DNA of 29,383 bases. Source: an uncultured Mobiluncus sp. GTDB lineage: Bacteria; Actinomycetota; Actinomycetes; Actinomycetales; Actinomycetaceae. The notes under the pieces are model-generated. The model was given only the letters and a program-made list of their open reading frames with translations, ran no database searches and was not told where the DNA came from. Below, in pieces: positions 7,691 to 15,303 of the stretch (positions are counted from its first letter, which is position 1; the number at the start of each line of letters is the position of its first letter). The position numbers were made by a program, and so were the translations under genes. Location of the stretch: NCBI RefSeq assembly GCF_902488535.1, contig NZ_CABTWO010000022.1, positions 1 to 29,383 on the forward strand, written 5' to 3'.

Positions 7691-8890
7691 CTAGGCTTGG
7701 CCAATCTCCTGGAGCATCTGGCGGAACCACGGCAGATTCACGTCGAACGGCTTGCCGCCCTTGATGCGCTGGAAATCGATACAGCTCAAACGGTTGCCAT
7801 TTTCCTCATCGTGTCCAATGACCCCGGATTCTCCGGCGATAGCGCACTGCACACCCAGGTCAACCATGCCCTTGATGAGCTGCAAGTCAGCTTGATTGGA
7901 CGGTGAAGAACGCGCGAAGTAACCGGATTTTTGAACCAGGACTTTTTCGGCGTCTACAGCCTTGGCAAAACGCTTGGCAAAGTATTGTCCCGGATTGATT
8001 TCGTCCAGACGCACATGCCCAAACGCGTCACGATTGACGACCTGGTTCTGAGCCTCCATCTCGGCCACAATGTCCATAACCCCGGCGCCTTCGGATAGGA
8101 AAATGTTGACGGTGTCGTTTTCGTCCATAATTTTCTTGAGGCGTTTGCCTTCGGCTTCGATATCCATGTGCATCTCCGGCACGTAGATACCGTTAATATC
8201 CCAGTGTTTGCGATCCAGGCCCACCGACGGCACAAAGGTTTGCTGGTCCAGCCACTCGCGGTACAGCTTTGCCGAGTACGCCGTCAGCCAGCCGCAGTTG
8301 CGCCCCATTACCTCATGCACAATCAGCATTCGCGGAGATACCCGGGATTCAGAAATAATGTGCTGGGCGAATAGGGAAGTATTTTCCGCCGCCGTGTAGG
8401 CACCCAAAGATTGACGAATCGGCACCACATCATTGTCAATAGTCTTTGGCAAGCCCACCACCGTGAGGTGATAGCTGTGCTCCTCGAGGTAAGCAGCCAA
8501 ATCCGCGGCGGTCGTGTTCGTGTCATCCCCGCCGATGGTGTGCAACACGTCAACACCATCTTTCACCAGCTGATCCGCGGCGACTTTCAGGGCGTTCTCG
8601 CCTTCCTTGATGAGACCTCGTTTCACTAGGTCGGCGGTGTTCGTCAGCTTGACCCGGGAGTTACCGATGGGTGAACCGCCATAGAGCTGCAAACGGGCGG
8701 CGTGAGCCCGGGCGTCATCATCAATCTGCAAATACTTGCCGGTGAGCAGACCGTGATAGCCGTGCTCATAAGCGATGATATCCACCTCCGGTTCCAACTC
8801 GGTGTACCGTTCAATCAACATGCCCACCGCGGTGGACAGGCACGGCGCAAAACCGCCGGCCGTCAACAGAGCTACTCGCTTCAGAGTCAT
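7691..8890 (-). CDS. pfp: Pyrophosphate-dependent 6-phosphofructokinase
   Basis: Phosphorylates fructose 6-phosphate at C1. The 399-aa protein has the PFK signature blocks: LLTAGGFAPCLS (residues 9-20), GGDDTN (120-125), PKTIDND (148-154) and MGRNCG (195-200). The Asp after GGD replaces the Gly of ATP enzymes (GGDGS) and, with the Lys in PKTIDND, is the known mark of pyrophosphate specificity. The reaction is therefore likely reversible and spares ATP in fermentative glycolysis. The ATG at 8890 has AAAGG about 8 nt upstream. The gene lies 36 nt after plsC on the same strand. Phosphoryl donor use is inferred from motifs only. Confidence 0.93.
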   Translation of the reverse strand: MTLKRVALLTAGGFAPCLSTAVGMLIERYTELEPEVDIIAYEHGYHGLLTGKYLQIDDDARAHAARLQLYGGSPIGNSRVKLTNTADLVKRGLIKEGENALKVAADQLVKDGVDVLHTIGGDDTNTTAADLAAYLEEHSYHLTVVGLPKTIDNDVVPIRQSLGAYTAAENTSLFAQHIISESRVSPRMLIVHEVMGRNCGWLTAYSAKLYREWLDQQTFVPSVGLDRKHWDINGIYVPEMHMDIEAEGKRLKKIMDENDTVNIFLSEGAGVMDIVAEMEAQNQVVNRDAFGHVRLDEINPGQYFAKRFAKAVDAEKVLVQKSGYFARSSPSNQADLQLIKGMVDLGVQCAIAGESGVIGHDEENGNRLSCIDFQRIKGGKPFDVNLPWFRQMLQEIGQA

Positions 8891-8926
8891 ATTTCTGCCT
8901 TTCTTGTTGTCCTATTCATTAACATT

Positions 8927-9736
8927 CTAAGATTCATCGCCTGGCTGGGTGGCTAAGTCTGGTGTGGTATCCGGCTGTTCCTTGGAAGGGGAAGTATCCG
9001 AAGTCCCCGCCTCACTTGCAGCTGTTTCTGAGTCCTTGCCGGTTTCCTTGCCGGCTTTTCGCTGTGTCTCCAGGCGTTTTTTCACATTGGCAGCATATTC
9101 ATCAACGTATTCCTGGCCGGACAGCAGCATCAGGTCATACATGACTTCGTCGGTAATGGAACGCAGCACGTAGCGATTATTCTCCATACCCTTGTATCGG
9201 GAGAAATCCAGGGGCTTTCCGATAATGACCCCAATGCGCTCAAGCTTGGGGATGGTCTTGCCGATAGGCTGCGATTTGTTCGTTCCCACCATCGCCACCG
9301 GAATAATCGGGGCGCCGCTAAGCAATGTCAGCCGAGCAATCCCCGTTTTTCCACGATAAAGCCTGCCGTCCGGGGAGCGGGTGCCTTCGGGATAAATACC
9401 GAACAGCCCGCCGCGTTCCAAAACCTGCAGACCTTTATCCAAAGCGACCTGGGAGGCTTTGCCGCCGGAACGGTCTACTGGAATGACCCCCACGGACTGC
9501 ATAAAATGCTTAGTAATCCAGCCTTTAAAGCCGGTGCCGGTAAAGTAATCAGATTTCCCGACGAAAGTAATTTCCCGCTTGCTCATCAGCGGCAAGAACA
9601 CCGAGTCGATGACTGCGAGATGATTGGAAGCCAAAATTGCCGGTCCAGTTTCGGGAATGTTTTCTGCTCCACGTATCCACGGCTGAAACAAGAGGCGCAA
9701 CAACGGTCCGGCGACAAACTTCGAGAATCTGTACAC
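8927..9736 (-). CDS. plsC: 1-acyl-sn-glycerol-3-phosphate acyltransferase (PlsC family)
   Basis: Membrane-associated acyltransferase that makes phosphatidic acid. The 269-aa protein has the catalytic block NHLAVID (His39, Asp44), the substrate-binding block YPEGTRS (116-121) and a later VAMVG block. The GTG start at 9736 is set by GGAGG 8 nt upstream. The last 45 or so residues are a hydrophilic Ser/Thr/Pro/Glu-rich tail that is not part of the fold. A plsC homologue (Rv2182c) also follows aroG in M. tuberculosis. It is divergent from the small membrane protein gene at 9782, and the two promoters must overlap in 45 bp. Confidence 0.93.
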   Translation of the reverse strand: MYRFSKFVAGPLLRLLFQPWIRGAENIPETGPAILASNHLAVIDSVFLPLMSKREITFVGKSDYFTGTGFKGWITKHFMQSVGVIPVDRSGGKASQVALDKGLQVLERGGLFGIYPEGTRSPDGRLYRGKTGIARLTLLSGAPIIPVAMVGTNKSQPIGKTIPKLERIGVIIGKPLDFSRYKGMENNRYVLRSITDEVMYDLMLLSGQEYVDEYAANVKKRLETQRKAGKETGKDSETAASEAGTSDTSPSKEQPDTTPDLATQPGDES

Positions 9737-9769
9737 AGTCGATACCTCCAGTGCCCAAAGGGCTTCATG

Positions 9770-9775
9770 TATAGT
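9770..9775 (+). promoter_or_regulatory. -10 box (TATAGT) before the gene at 9782
   Basis: TATAGT is followed by 6 nt and then ATG 9782, consistent with leaderless transcription. On the opposite strand the same place reads TATACAT, a possible -10 for plsC. An ATG at 9767 with AAAGGG upstream is the competing reading. Confidence 0.45.
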
Positions 9776-9781
9776 TCAAAT

Positions 9782-10126
9782 ATGACGTTTCGTAAACGAA
9801 GCGGTCACAAGGATCGCGATGAGGAAACCCCTGAGGAAGTCAACCGCCGTTTCGAGCAACTCGCGGCGGCAACTCCCGAACTCGGAGGTTTCGGACCTCG
9901 GGACTGGACTCCAGCGGAAGACACTGATGGCTTCGTGGCTCCCAATCCCCCTTTACCGACTTTACGGACACGCACCAAGGTCGGTTGGCTGCTGCTGGTT
10001 GCCGCCATCATCGGCTTCATAATCCTGGGGATTACGCAACCGGCTTTTTCGGCAGTGGCAGCCACTGTGTGCCTGATAGCACTAGCGGTGGGTATGGGTT
10101 TGCTCCTGCCCATCCGCCGGCGCTAA
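9782..10126 (+). CDS. Small two-helix membrane protein, function unknown
   Basis: A 114-aa protein. The N-terminal half is charged and Pro-rich (ETPEEVNRRFEQLAAATPELGGF, with a FGPRDW motif near 38) and presumably cytoplasmic. Two hydrophobic helices follow at about 67-86 and 89-109, and the protein ends in a positive IRRR tail. I do not recognise a named domain, although short proteins of this layout are common in actinobacteria. The start could instead be the ATG at 9767, adding five residues. ATG 9782 is preferred because a TATAGT box sits immediately upstream. Confidence 0.75.
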   Translation: MTFRKRSGHKDRDEETPEEVNRRFEQLAAATPELGGFGPRDWTPAEDTDGFVAPNPPLPTLRTRTKVGWLLLVAAIIGFIILGITQPAFSAVAATVCLIALAVGMGLLLPIRRR

Positions 10127-10131
10127 GGCTC

Positions 10132-10536
10132 TCAAGCCGCCTCAGAAAGTGCCTGCTTTAAGGCCGCCATCACGGCGTCCGCTTCGTAGGGAGCCGGCAC
10201 GGTGTAGCTGGCCCCGGACCAGCGTGACATCCATTCGTCCTGTTGGCGAGCCACCAGCATGATGATAGGCGGAACTTTATCCGCATGGATATTGAGCCAA
10301 CGGGCCACTGACTGCCCGCCCTCCTGATAGGTTTCAGCGTCAAGCACCAGAGCCGCATAGCGGTTCTCAGCGAAATTTTGTTTCACCGCATCCGGGGTCG
10401 CCACTTCTTGCCATTCTATCGGCGGTATATCAAAACTACCGCTGAGTCCGGCCGCATCCATGACAGTTTGACGGGTATGGGGATTGCCACTGAAAAGCAT
10501 GACTTGCACGGCATCGGTGCCTGCTATTGCTTCCAT
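10132..10536 (-). CDS. Orphan response-regulator-like receiver protein (Rv3143-like)
   Basis: A single-domain protein of 134 aa with the actinobacterial Rv3143-type pattern: VMLFSGNPHTRQTV at the start, ALVLDAE with a candidate phospho-acceptor Asp66, and PPIIMLVARQQDEWMSRWSGASYTVPAPY. There is no DNA-binding or enzymatic output domain and no histidine kinase nearby. The acidic pair expected early in a receiver is replaced by Ser-Gly-Asn, so canonical phosphorylation is doubtful. The start has a good AAGGAG ribosome-binding site. It follows the two FKBP lipoprotein genes on the same strand after a 127-nt gap, so it may have its own promoter. Confidence 0.75.
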   Translation of the reverse strand: MEAIAGTDAVQVMLFSGNPHTRQTVMDAAGLSGSFDIPPIEWQEVATPDAVKQNFAENRYAALVLDAETYQEGGQSVARWLNIHADKVPPIIMLVARQQDEWMSRWSGASYTVPAPYEADAVMAALKQALSEAA

Positions 10537-10663
10537 AGAATTTGCTCCTTTACTGAGGACATGAACATTTTACCTACCGATGGTGTGCACGCCAAACAGT
10601 TCAGCTGCGCCCACCGGCGGGCGTAGCCCGAGCCTGCCAACCAGATGAATCCTCTGTACCTGC

Positions 10664-11719
10664 CTATTCCAAAGTTGGAAGAGCGATAGCGTCTACAATA
10701 TCGACAATCTGGACGACCCCGCGCGGCGCGGATTTGTTCGGAGGCCCCACCATCACCAGCCGAGAGCCGACGTTTTTGCCCACCGCTTTCATGGTCTCCG
10801 CATCCGCCCACAAAACGCCCTGGCTGTTAATCCAAGTCGAGGTGGGCTTGTCTCCCCAAGAACCGGAAACAACCACATATCCGACCTGGTCGCCGGCCTG
10901 AATAGGCTGTCCCTGGCCTTCCAAAGTCCAAACGTTGAAGGCCTTGCCGGGAACTTTTGAACCTTCGACATACGCCGGCTGGGGTTCGCTGCCGGGACTG
11001 CAATAGATGCGCAGACCGTCAGGAAGTTTCGCCCCGGTCGGCTGGGACTGCGCCAAAAGCTGGGTGTAGGCCGCCAACTGGGTTTCTTCCGTCACCGGAG
11101 GCGCGAACAGGATGTCAATGACGAACACCAGAGTTTCGCCAGCTAGCGGGTGAACCTTATCCGGCAAGGGCTGCCCGGCGTCTTTAGCGGCTTGTTCCCG
11201 TTCCGTAAGCTCCCCGTACGCCAAGCGCGGCGGAATAACGAGCTCAATCCGATCTCCGACGTTGCGCCCGGCCAAACCCCAAGTCCAGCCTTCGATAATG
11301 TTGTTGCCCAAAGAGAAGTGGGCAGGTTCGCCCTTTTGCCAAGAATCGTCAAAGACTTCACCGTTCCACTTTTGCCCCTTATAGTGGACGATGACGTCAG
11401 CATTTGCCGAAACAACTGTCCCGGTACCTTCATGCAGCACGGTGCGAATGAAATCCTTGGGAGCCGGTCCCGTTCCTGCCGCAATGCTCGGTTCCGTCCC
11501 GAAGCCATCGGGGGGATTCACCGCGGGAACCGGTCCGTTCTCTACCGGTTTTACCGCCGCAGGTTCCGCGGATGTGGCCGGGGTAATGGTCTTAACACAG
11601 TTTTTCGGGTTGGCCAGCGGGGCGTTACCCTCTTTGGGGGTCTCTTGGCACGCCGTCAAACCCGCGGCGGCCAAAGCAAACAGGGAAAGAACCGCTAGTC
11701 GTTTCTGTAGGCGTTGCAA
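10664..11719 (-). CDS. FKBP-type peptidyl-prolyl cis-trans isomerase, lipoprotein (copy 1)
   Basis: Exported lipoprotein of 351 aa predicted to catalyse proline isomerisation outside the membrane. The TTG start at 11719 is chosen because AGAGGAG lies 5 nt upstream; TTG and GTG codons at 11740 and 11737 would add seven residues. The signal peptide ends in the lipobox LTAC (Cys24). An FKBP domain covers about residues 72-200 (DVIVHYKGQKWNGEVFDDSW, IEGWTWGL, VIPPRLAYGE, LVFVIDILFA). The C-terminal 150 residues resemble a second, degraded FKBP unit, as in tandem actinobacterial FKBP lipoproteins. It lies 52 nt after the related gene and is probably cotranscribed with it. Confidence 0.85.
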   Translation of the reverse strand: MQRLQKRLAVLSLFALAAAGLTACQETPKEGNAPLANPKNCVKTITPATSAEPAAVKPVENGPVPAVNPPDGFGTEPSIAAGTGPAPKDFIRTVLHEGTGTVVSANADVIVHYKGQKWNGEVFDDSWQKGEPAHFSLGNNIIEGWTWGLAGRNVGDRIELVIPPRLAYGELTEREQAAKDAGQPLPDKVHPLAGETLVFVIDILFAPPVTEETQLAAYTQLLAQSQPTGAKLPDGLRIYCSPGSEPQPAYVEGSKVPGKAFNVWTLEGQGQPIQAGDQVGYVVVSGSWGDKPTSTWINSQGVLWADAETMKAVGKNVGSRLVMVGPPNKSAPRGVVQIVDIVDAIALPTLE

Positions 11720-11771
11720 TATTGCTCCTCTTTTCACCAAAATTTAGGTTTCGTGTCCCCGCACCGCTGTG

Positions 11772-12656
11772 TTAGCGGTTGGGATCGTAAGCGGAAACCA
11801 GCTGCAACAATTCCGCCTGAGGGTCAGCTGTGGGCGTAGCCGGAGTGAGAGCCAGCACCAGACTGCCCAACGGCAAATCAGCCAAACCCAATGAGTCAGC
11901 TGAAACCGAAAGTAACTCGCCGGCATTCCAGTCAGCGGCGGTGGTCTGTCCGTTCCAATTCGTACTGACCCGTTTCACGATGACGCCCTGTCCCGCATCG
12001 ACTGCCGGGCCATCGCCAGTGGCATAAACCGCGGTGGTTTGTTTGGAGGGATACGCCCCTGCCGCCGCGGTGTTCAGGGTGTATGCACCTTGGCCGTCCG
12101 TCTCAATGCTTATGCCTTCTGGCAATGGGTTATTGGTAGGAGTGACCTGGAACTTGGAGGCCGCATCCGCGGACACCGCTAAACGCACGTCCACCACGTA
12201 GGCCAGCGTGTCGCCCTTTTTAACACCAATACTGCTGGCACCCATATCGCCGTAAGCCTTGTTCGGGGGCAGAATCAGCAGAACCCGCTGACCAACCTTG
12301 ACCCCACTCAGCTCTTTCCAGCCTTCAATCGGCGGATTAGCCAGCGAAATCGCGCGCGGTCCCGCCGCGTCAGTAATGGTGGAATCGGGCATCAAATCGC
12401 CGCCCCAGACTTTGCCGTAGTAATCCACTACGACCAAGTCATTGTCCTTGACCGCTTCGCCTTTTCCGTCGCCGTCATCGAGCACCTTCATCACGGGCGC
12501 CTCCGGCGGCGGGGCTGCCGGGAAATTAATCTCTGGAACCGTCCCGAACTGGGGCGAAGCCACGGTAGGCATTTCGCTGCCAGCAGGTTTAGAACAGGCA
12601 GAAAGTGACAGCGCGAGGCTAGCAGCCGTCAGGGCCAAGGCAATTTTTCGTAACAC
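11772..12656 (-). CDS. FKBP-type peptidyl-prolyl cis-trans isomerase, lipoprotein (copy 2)
   Basis: A 294-aa lipoprotein with signal peptide and lipobox LSAC (Cys21). The FKBP-like domain runs from about 55 to 160 (LVVVDYYGKVWGGDLMPDS, IEGWKELSGVKVGQRVLLILPPNKAYGD, LAYVVDVRLAV). The GTG start at 12656 has GGGGAG 4 nt upstream. The C-terminal half is a divergent second module, with WNAGELLS and LVLALTP resembling the end of copy 1, which suggests an old duplication. The insertion usually found between the last strands is short here, so activity is likely but not certain. It is the first gene of the FKBP pair. Confidence 0.83.
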   Translation of the reverse strand: MLRKIALALTAASLALSLSACSKPAGSEMPTVASPQFGTVPEINFPAAPPPEAPVMKVLDDGDGKGEAVKDNDLVVVDYYGKVWGGDLMPDSTITDAAGPRAISLANPPIEGWKELSGVKVGQRVLLILPPNKAYGDMGASSIGVKKGDTLAYVVDVRLAVSADAASKFQVTPTNNPLPEGISIETDGQGAYTLNTAAAGAYPSKQTTAVYATGDGPAVDAGQGVIVKRVSTNWNGQTTAADWNAGELLSVSADSLGLADLPLGSLVLALTPATPTADPQAELLQLVSAYDPNR

Positions 12657-12803
12657 GATACTCCCCGGGAATACTCAAGTTCAGAATTGTTCAAACTTGA
12701 TTTTACCGTGAATAAGTCCTCGTTCGGGCCTAATTGTTACCAACTTTTCGACTTTGTAACCTCAGCGCACCGCCCTAAACCGCTGGACCGCTCCTCGTGG
12801 CGC

Positions 12804-12839
12804 TAAAAAGCGGCGAGCCCGGAAAACCGAGTTCGCCGC
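12804..12839 (-). terminator. Rho-independent terminator after erpA
   Basis: On the minus strand a stem of about 9 bp (arms around 12811-12818 and 12831-12838, with an inner 3-bp stem closing an AAAA/TTTT loop) is followed directly by CTTTTTAG. It begins about 20 nt past the erpA stop. This is the clearest intrinsic terminator in the window and ends the dipeptidase-erpA group. Confidence 0.85.
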
Positions 12840-12858
12840 GACGCCTGCCAGGATTGCC

Positions 12859-13203
12859 CTAGTGAAAGGAACCTCCGCAGGAACAGGTGTTGACCGCATT
12901 GGGGTTATCGATAACGAATCCGGTCTGAGCCAAGGTGTCCTGGAAATCAACCGTGGCGCCAGCCAGATAGGGCACGCTCATTTTGTCAACGACCAGCTCA
13001 ACACCATCGAAATCACGCACCGCATCGTCTTCGGACAGTTCATCGTCGAATTCGAGCTGGTAAATCAAACCGGAACAGCCTCCGGGAGCTACACCTACGC
13101 GCAGCCGCAAATCATCACGGCCTTCCTGCTCCAGCAAAGATTTAATCTTGGCTACCGCGGCATCCGTCAAAGTGACCTCGTGGGTCAAAGAAGCTGTCTC
13201 CAT
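12859..13203 (-). CDS. erpA: Iron-sulfur cluster insertion protein (ErpA/HesB/IscA family)
   Basis: A-type Fe-S carrier that passes clusters to target enzymes. The 114 aa are full length for the family. The three ligand cysteines are present: Cys43 in GGCSG, and Cys107 and Cys109 in the C-terminal TCSCGGSF. The segment LRLRVGVAPGGCSGLIYQLEF is typical. The ATG at 13203 has GGAATAT upstream. TAGACT on the minus strand (13237-13242) is a likely -10, giving a leader of about 30 nt. M. tuberculosis Rv2204c has the same neighbours. A clear terminator follows. Confidence 0.95.
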   Translation of the reverse strand: METASLTHEVTLTDAAVAKIKSLLEQEGRDDLRLRVGVAPGGCSGLIYQLEFDDELSEDDAVRDFDGVELVVDKMSVPYLAGATVDFQDTLAQTGFVIDNPNAVNTCSCGGSFH

Positions 13204-13236
13204 CTATATTCCTTTCATGAAAAAACACTGCAACTT

Positions 13237-13242
13237 AGTCTA
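13237..13242 (-). promoter_or_regulatory. Likely -10 box (TAGACT) for erpA
   Basis: The minus strand reads TAGACT about 34 nt upstream of the erpA ATG. The same hexamer precedes pknL, the aldo/keto reductase gene and pyrD. No matching -35 element is visible. A separate erpA promoter would fit the 123-nt gap to the gene upstream. Confidence 0.45.
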
Positions 13243-13326
13243 ACCTTATTTATGTCGTTTTTTCTTCCTCAGTTTTGGCACCGCCCTGACCTGGGCATAT
13301 CACCACCTGTCGGGCAGTCGTTGCTC

Positions 13327-13836
13327 TCAATCGGGCAAATGCCAGGTTTGACCCAGGATACGGCCCCACTGCGCGGCACTACGTGCGGGGTGTTCGGTGA
13401 GAAAGTAGGCTTGCGCGATGCCCGATTCCTGCAGCTGGCGACGTGACAGCGGGGAATCCGCAGCCAACACCACCACTGGTTGAATGCCGTGCCGAGCCGC
13501 CCGTGCTACAACTAGGTTCGCCAAGTCAGCCGGGCCGGGAGCATCGGTGATTTCCGACTGAATGACCAGGTACAGATCCGCCTGTGCATCCAGCCGGACT
13601 TGCCGGGGGCTGACAATGGTCAGTCCTTTCACAAGCGCCGTGCCGGTGCTGTCCGAGTCACAAGCGGCTCGAGGGTGCGCCACCGGGTTCGCTCCCCTCG
13701 GCGTTGCCGTCTCTACCGGCTGCAAATCCGCCACGTCCAGGCGCAGGGTGTCAGCCGGATGGTACTGGCTCCACGCGCCGCAAAAGTCCTGGGCAAAATC
13801 GGCGAATTCGGGGGTCGCCAGAATCTGGATTCGCAC
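13327..13836 (-). CDS. Shrunken glycerate-kinase-like protein, probably inactive
   Basis: A 169-aa protein. The start (MRIQILATPEFADFAQDFCGAW, then LRLDVADLQPVE) resembles the first strand and helix of type I glycerate kinases. The second half (ADLYLVIQSEITDAP, ARHGIQPVVVLAADSPLSRRQLQESGIAQAYFLTE) aligns by eye with their C-terminal end. The usual length is near 380 aa, so about 200 internal residues are missing. The expected TGEG and GK-P motifs are replaced (IQSE, DAPGPAD). M. tuberculosis has a full glycerate kinase (Rv2205c) at this place beside erpA. The reading frame is intact, so it may be kept for another role or be a decaying gene. It begins 10 nt after the dipeptidase stop with a poor ribosome-binding site. 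Confidence 0.6.
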   Translation of the reverse strand: MRIQILATPEFADFAQDFCGAWSQYHPADTLRLDVADLQPVETATPRGANPVAHPRAACDSDSTGTALVKGLTIVSPRQVRLDAQADLYLVIQSEITDAPGPADLANLVVARAARHGIQPVVVLAADSPLSRRQLQESGIAQAYFLTEHPARSAAQWGRILGQTWHLPD

Positions 13837-13846
13837 CGGGCTGAAC

Positions 13847-15220
13847 CTAGTTGAGCGCCTGTGCGGAGCCGTTAGCTAACCGCCCCAACAGCAGGGTCTC
13901 GGCGAGCACCGCCCCTTGCAAATCCGCTAAATCTTGGGATTCATTTTCCGAGTGGGCGTTGGTGTAGGGATCCTCTACCCCGGTCACGAGGACTTCGGCA
14001 GTCGGGAAAAACTCCTGGAAAGTGGCAATGAACGGAATCGAGCCACCTTGACCGATATTGACGCTCTTGACCCCAAAAGCATCGGTCAGGGCTCCGTGCA
14101 TCAAAGCCAGCACCGGAGAATCCAGATTGGCGGCATAGGCCGGACCGGCTTCCAGGCACTCCACACTGACTTCGGCTCCGAAAGGAGCGTTGGCCACCAG
14201 GTAATCCGACAGCGCTTGAGCTGCCTTTTGAGGGTCCTGACCGGGGGCAATCCGCATCGAAATCCGCGCCTTGGCCTGCGGGATAATCGTATTCGAGCTG
14301 GCCGCGACGCTGGGCGCGTCAATCCCGATGACGCTGATGGCCGGCTGGGTCCACAGGCGGGAGGCAAGGTCCCCGGTTCCCGTCAGTTCCAGTCCCGCCA
14401 CAGCACCCATTTGTTTCCGCAAGTCATCTTCTGGGTAGTCCACGTCCGCCACCGTATTCGTCACCAATCCCGGAACCGCCACACTGCCCTTGTGATCGTG
14501 CAAAGTAGCGATGAGCCGGCACAGGCAGGTCAGGGCATCTACGGTGACCCCGCCGAAAGCCCCGGAATGCACGGCGTGGTCCAAAGTCTTGACGTTTACG
14601 TCTACGCTCAACACGCCGCGCAGACCGGTGGTCAGGGCTGGCTGGTGCACGTCCCAGTTTCCGGAATCGGTCACGATGATGACATCAGCCTGCAGGAATT
14701 CCTGATTCTGTTCCAGGAAGGCGGTAAAGGTTGGAGAGCCAACTTCCTCCTCGCCTTCGATAAAGATTTTCACGTTGACGGGTAGTTCATCGCCCCACGC
14801 CCGCAGCATTCCCAGGTGGGTGGCCACCCCGGCTCCATCATCGCTGGCACCGCGGCCATAGAGACGGCCGTCGCGCTCCACCGGCTCAAACGGATTCGAA
14901 TCCCACTTATCCAAGTCCCCGGTGGGTTGCACGTCATGATGCGCATAGAGCAGCACGGTGGGGGCGCCAGCTGGTCCGGACTTTTCAGCCAAAATTGCGG
15001 GGCGAGAAACTAATCCGGTTTTCGAATCTGTGACGGTCACATTGCGCGCCGCGGCTCCAGCTGCCTCCAGGTTCTTCACAATGTATTCCGCGCTAGCCTG
15101 CATATCCAAGGCATGTTCCGGCAGTGAGGACACCGCGGGTATGCGCACTAAGCCTTTCAAGAACTCGACTACATTGTTGAAATCGGCAGTTGCGCGTTCA
15201 CGCAAGGTTACTTCCTCCAC
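13847..15220 (-). CDS. M20 family metallopeptidase (dipeptidase)
   Basis: Zinc-dependent dipeptidase of 457 aa of the CNDP/PepV-like M20 group. Metal ligands are visible: HxD in AHHDVQPTGD (His94, Asp96), bridging Asp127 in GRGASDDGAG, catalytic Glu-Glu in IEGEEEVGS (about 157-158), Asp185 in VTDSG, and the last His in TNAHSENE near the C-terminus. The dimerisation domain with VHSGAFGG lies in the middle. GTG 15220 is preceded by AAAGGA; a TTG at 15205 with GGAGG 8 nt upstream is an equally good start that would remove five residues. No signal peptide is present, so it is cytoplasmic. It is the first gene of a group with the glycerate-kinase-like gene. Confidence 0.92.
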   Translation of the reverse strand: MEEVTLRERATADFNNVVEFLKGLVRIPAVSSLPEHALDMQASAEYIVKNLEAAGAAARNVTVTDSKTGLVSRPAILAEKSGPAGAPTVLLYAHHDVQPTGDLDKWDSNPFEPVERDGRLYGRGASDDGAGVATHLGMLRAWGDELPVNVKIFIEGEEEVGSPTFTAFLEQNQEFLQADVIIVTDSGNWDVHQPALTTGLRGVLSVDVNVKTLDHAVHSGAFGGVTVDALTCLCRLIATLHDHKGSVAVPGLVTNTVADVDYPEDDLRKQMGAVAGLELTGTGDLASRLWTQPAISVIGIDAPSVAASSNTIIPQAKARISMRIAPGQDPQKAAQALSDYLVANAPFGAEVSVECLEAGPAYAANLDSPVLALMHGALTDAFGVKSVNIGQGGSIPFIATFQEFFPTAEVLVTGVEDPYTNAHSENESQDLADLQGAVLAETLLLGRLANGSAQALN

Positions 15221-15244
15221 CGCATTTTCCTTTCCCTATTTTTG

Positions 15245-15265
15245 TTTGCCGGTCACTTTGCCGGT
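15245..15265. repeat. 9-bp direct repeat in the divergent dipeptidase/DUF3043 promoter region
   Basis: TTTGCCGGT occurs at 15245-15253 and 15257-15265, a 12-bp period, in the 83-bp gap between divergent starts. It could be an operator, or chance. Confidence 0.4.
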
Positions 15266-15303
15266 TTTCCAACCTAAAAAATCTGTGGCATGATTTGCCT
15301 ATC

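Noticed and set aside
13934..14785. 283-aa plus-strand ORF opposite the M20 peptidase
   Set aside because: The M20 metal-binding motifs are all on the minus strand; this frame is a shadow.
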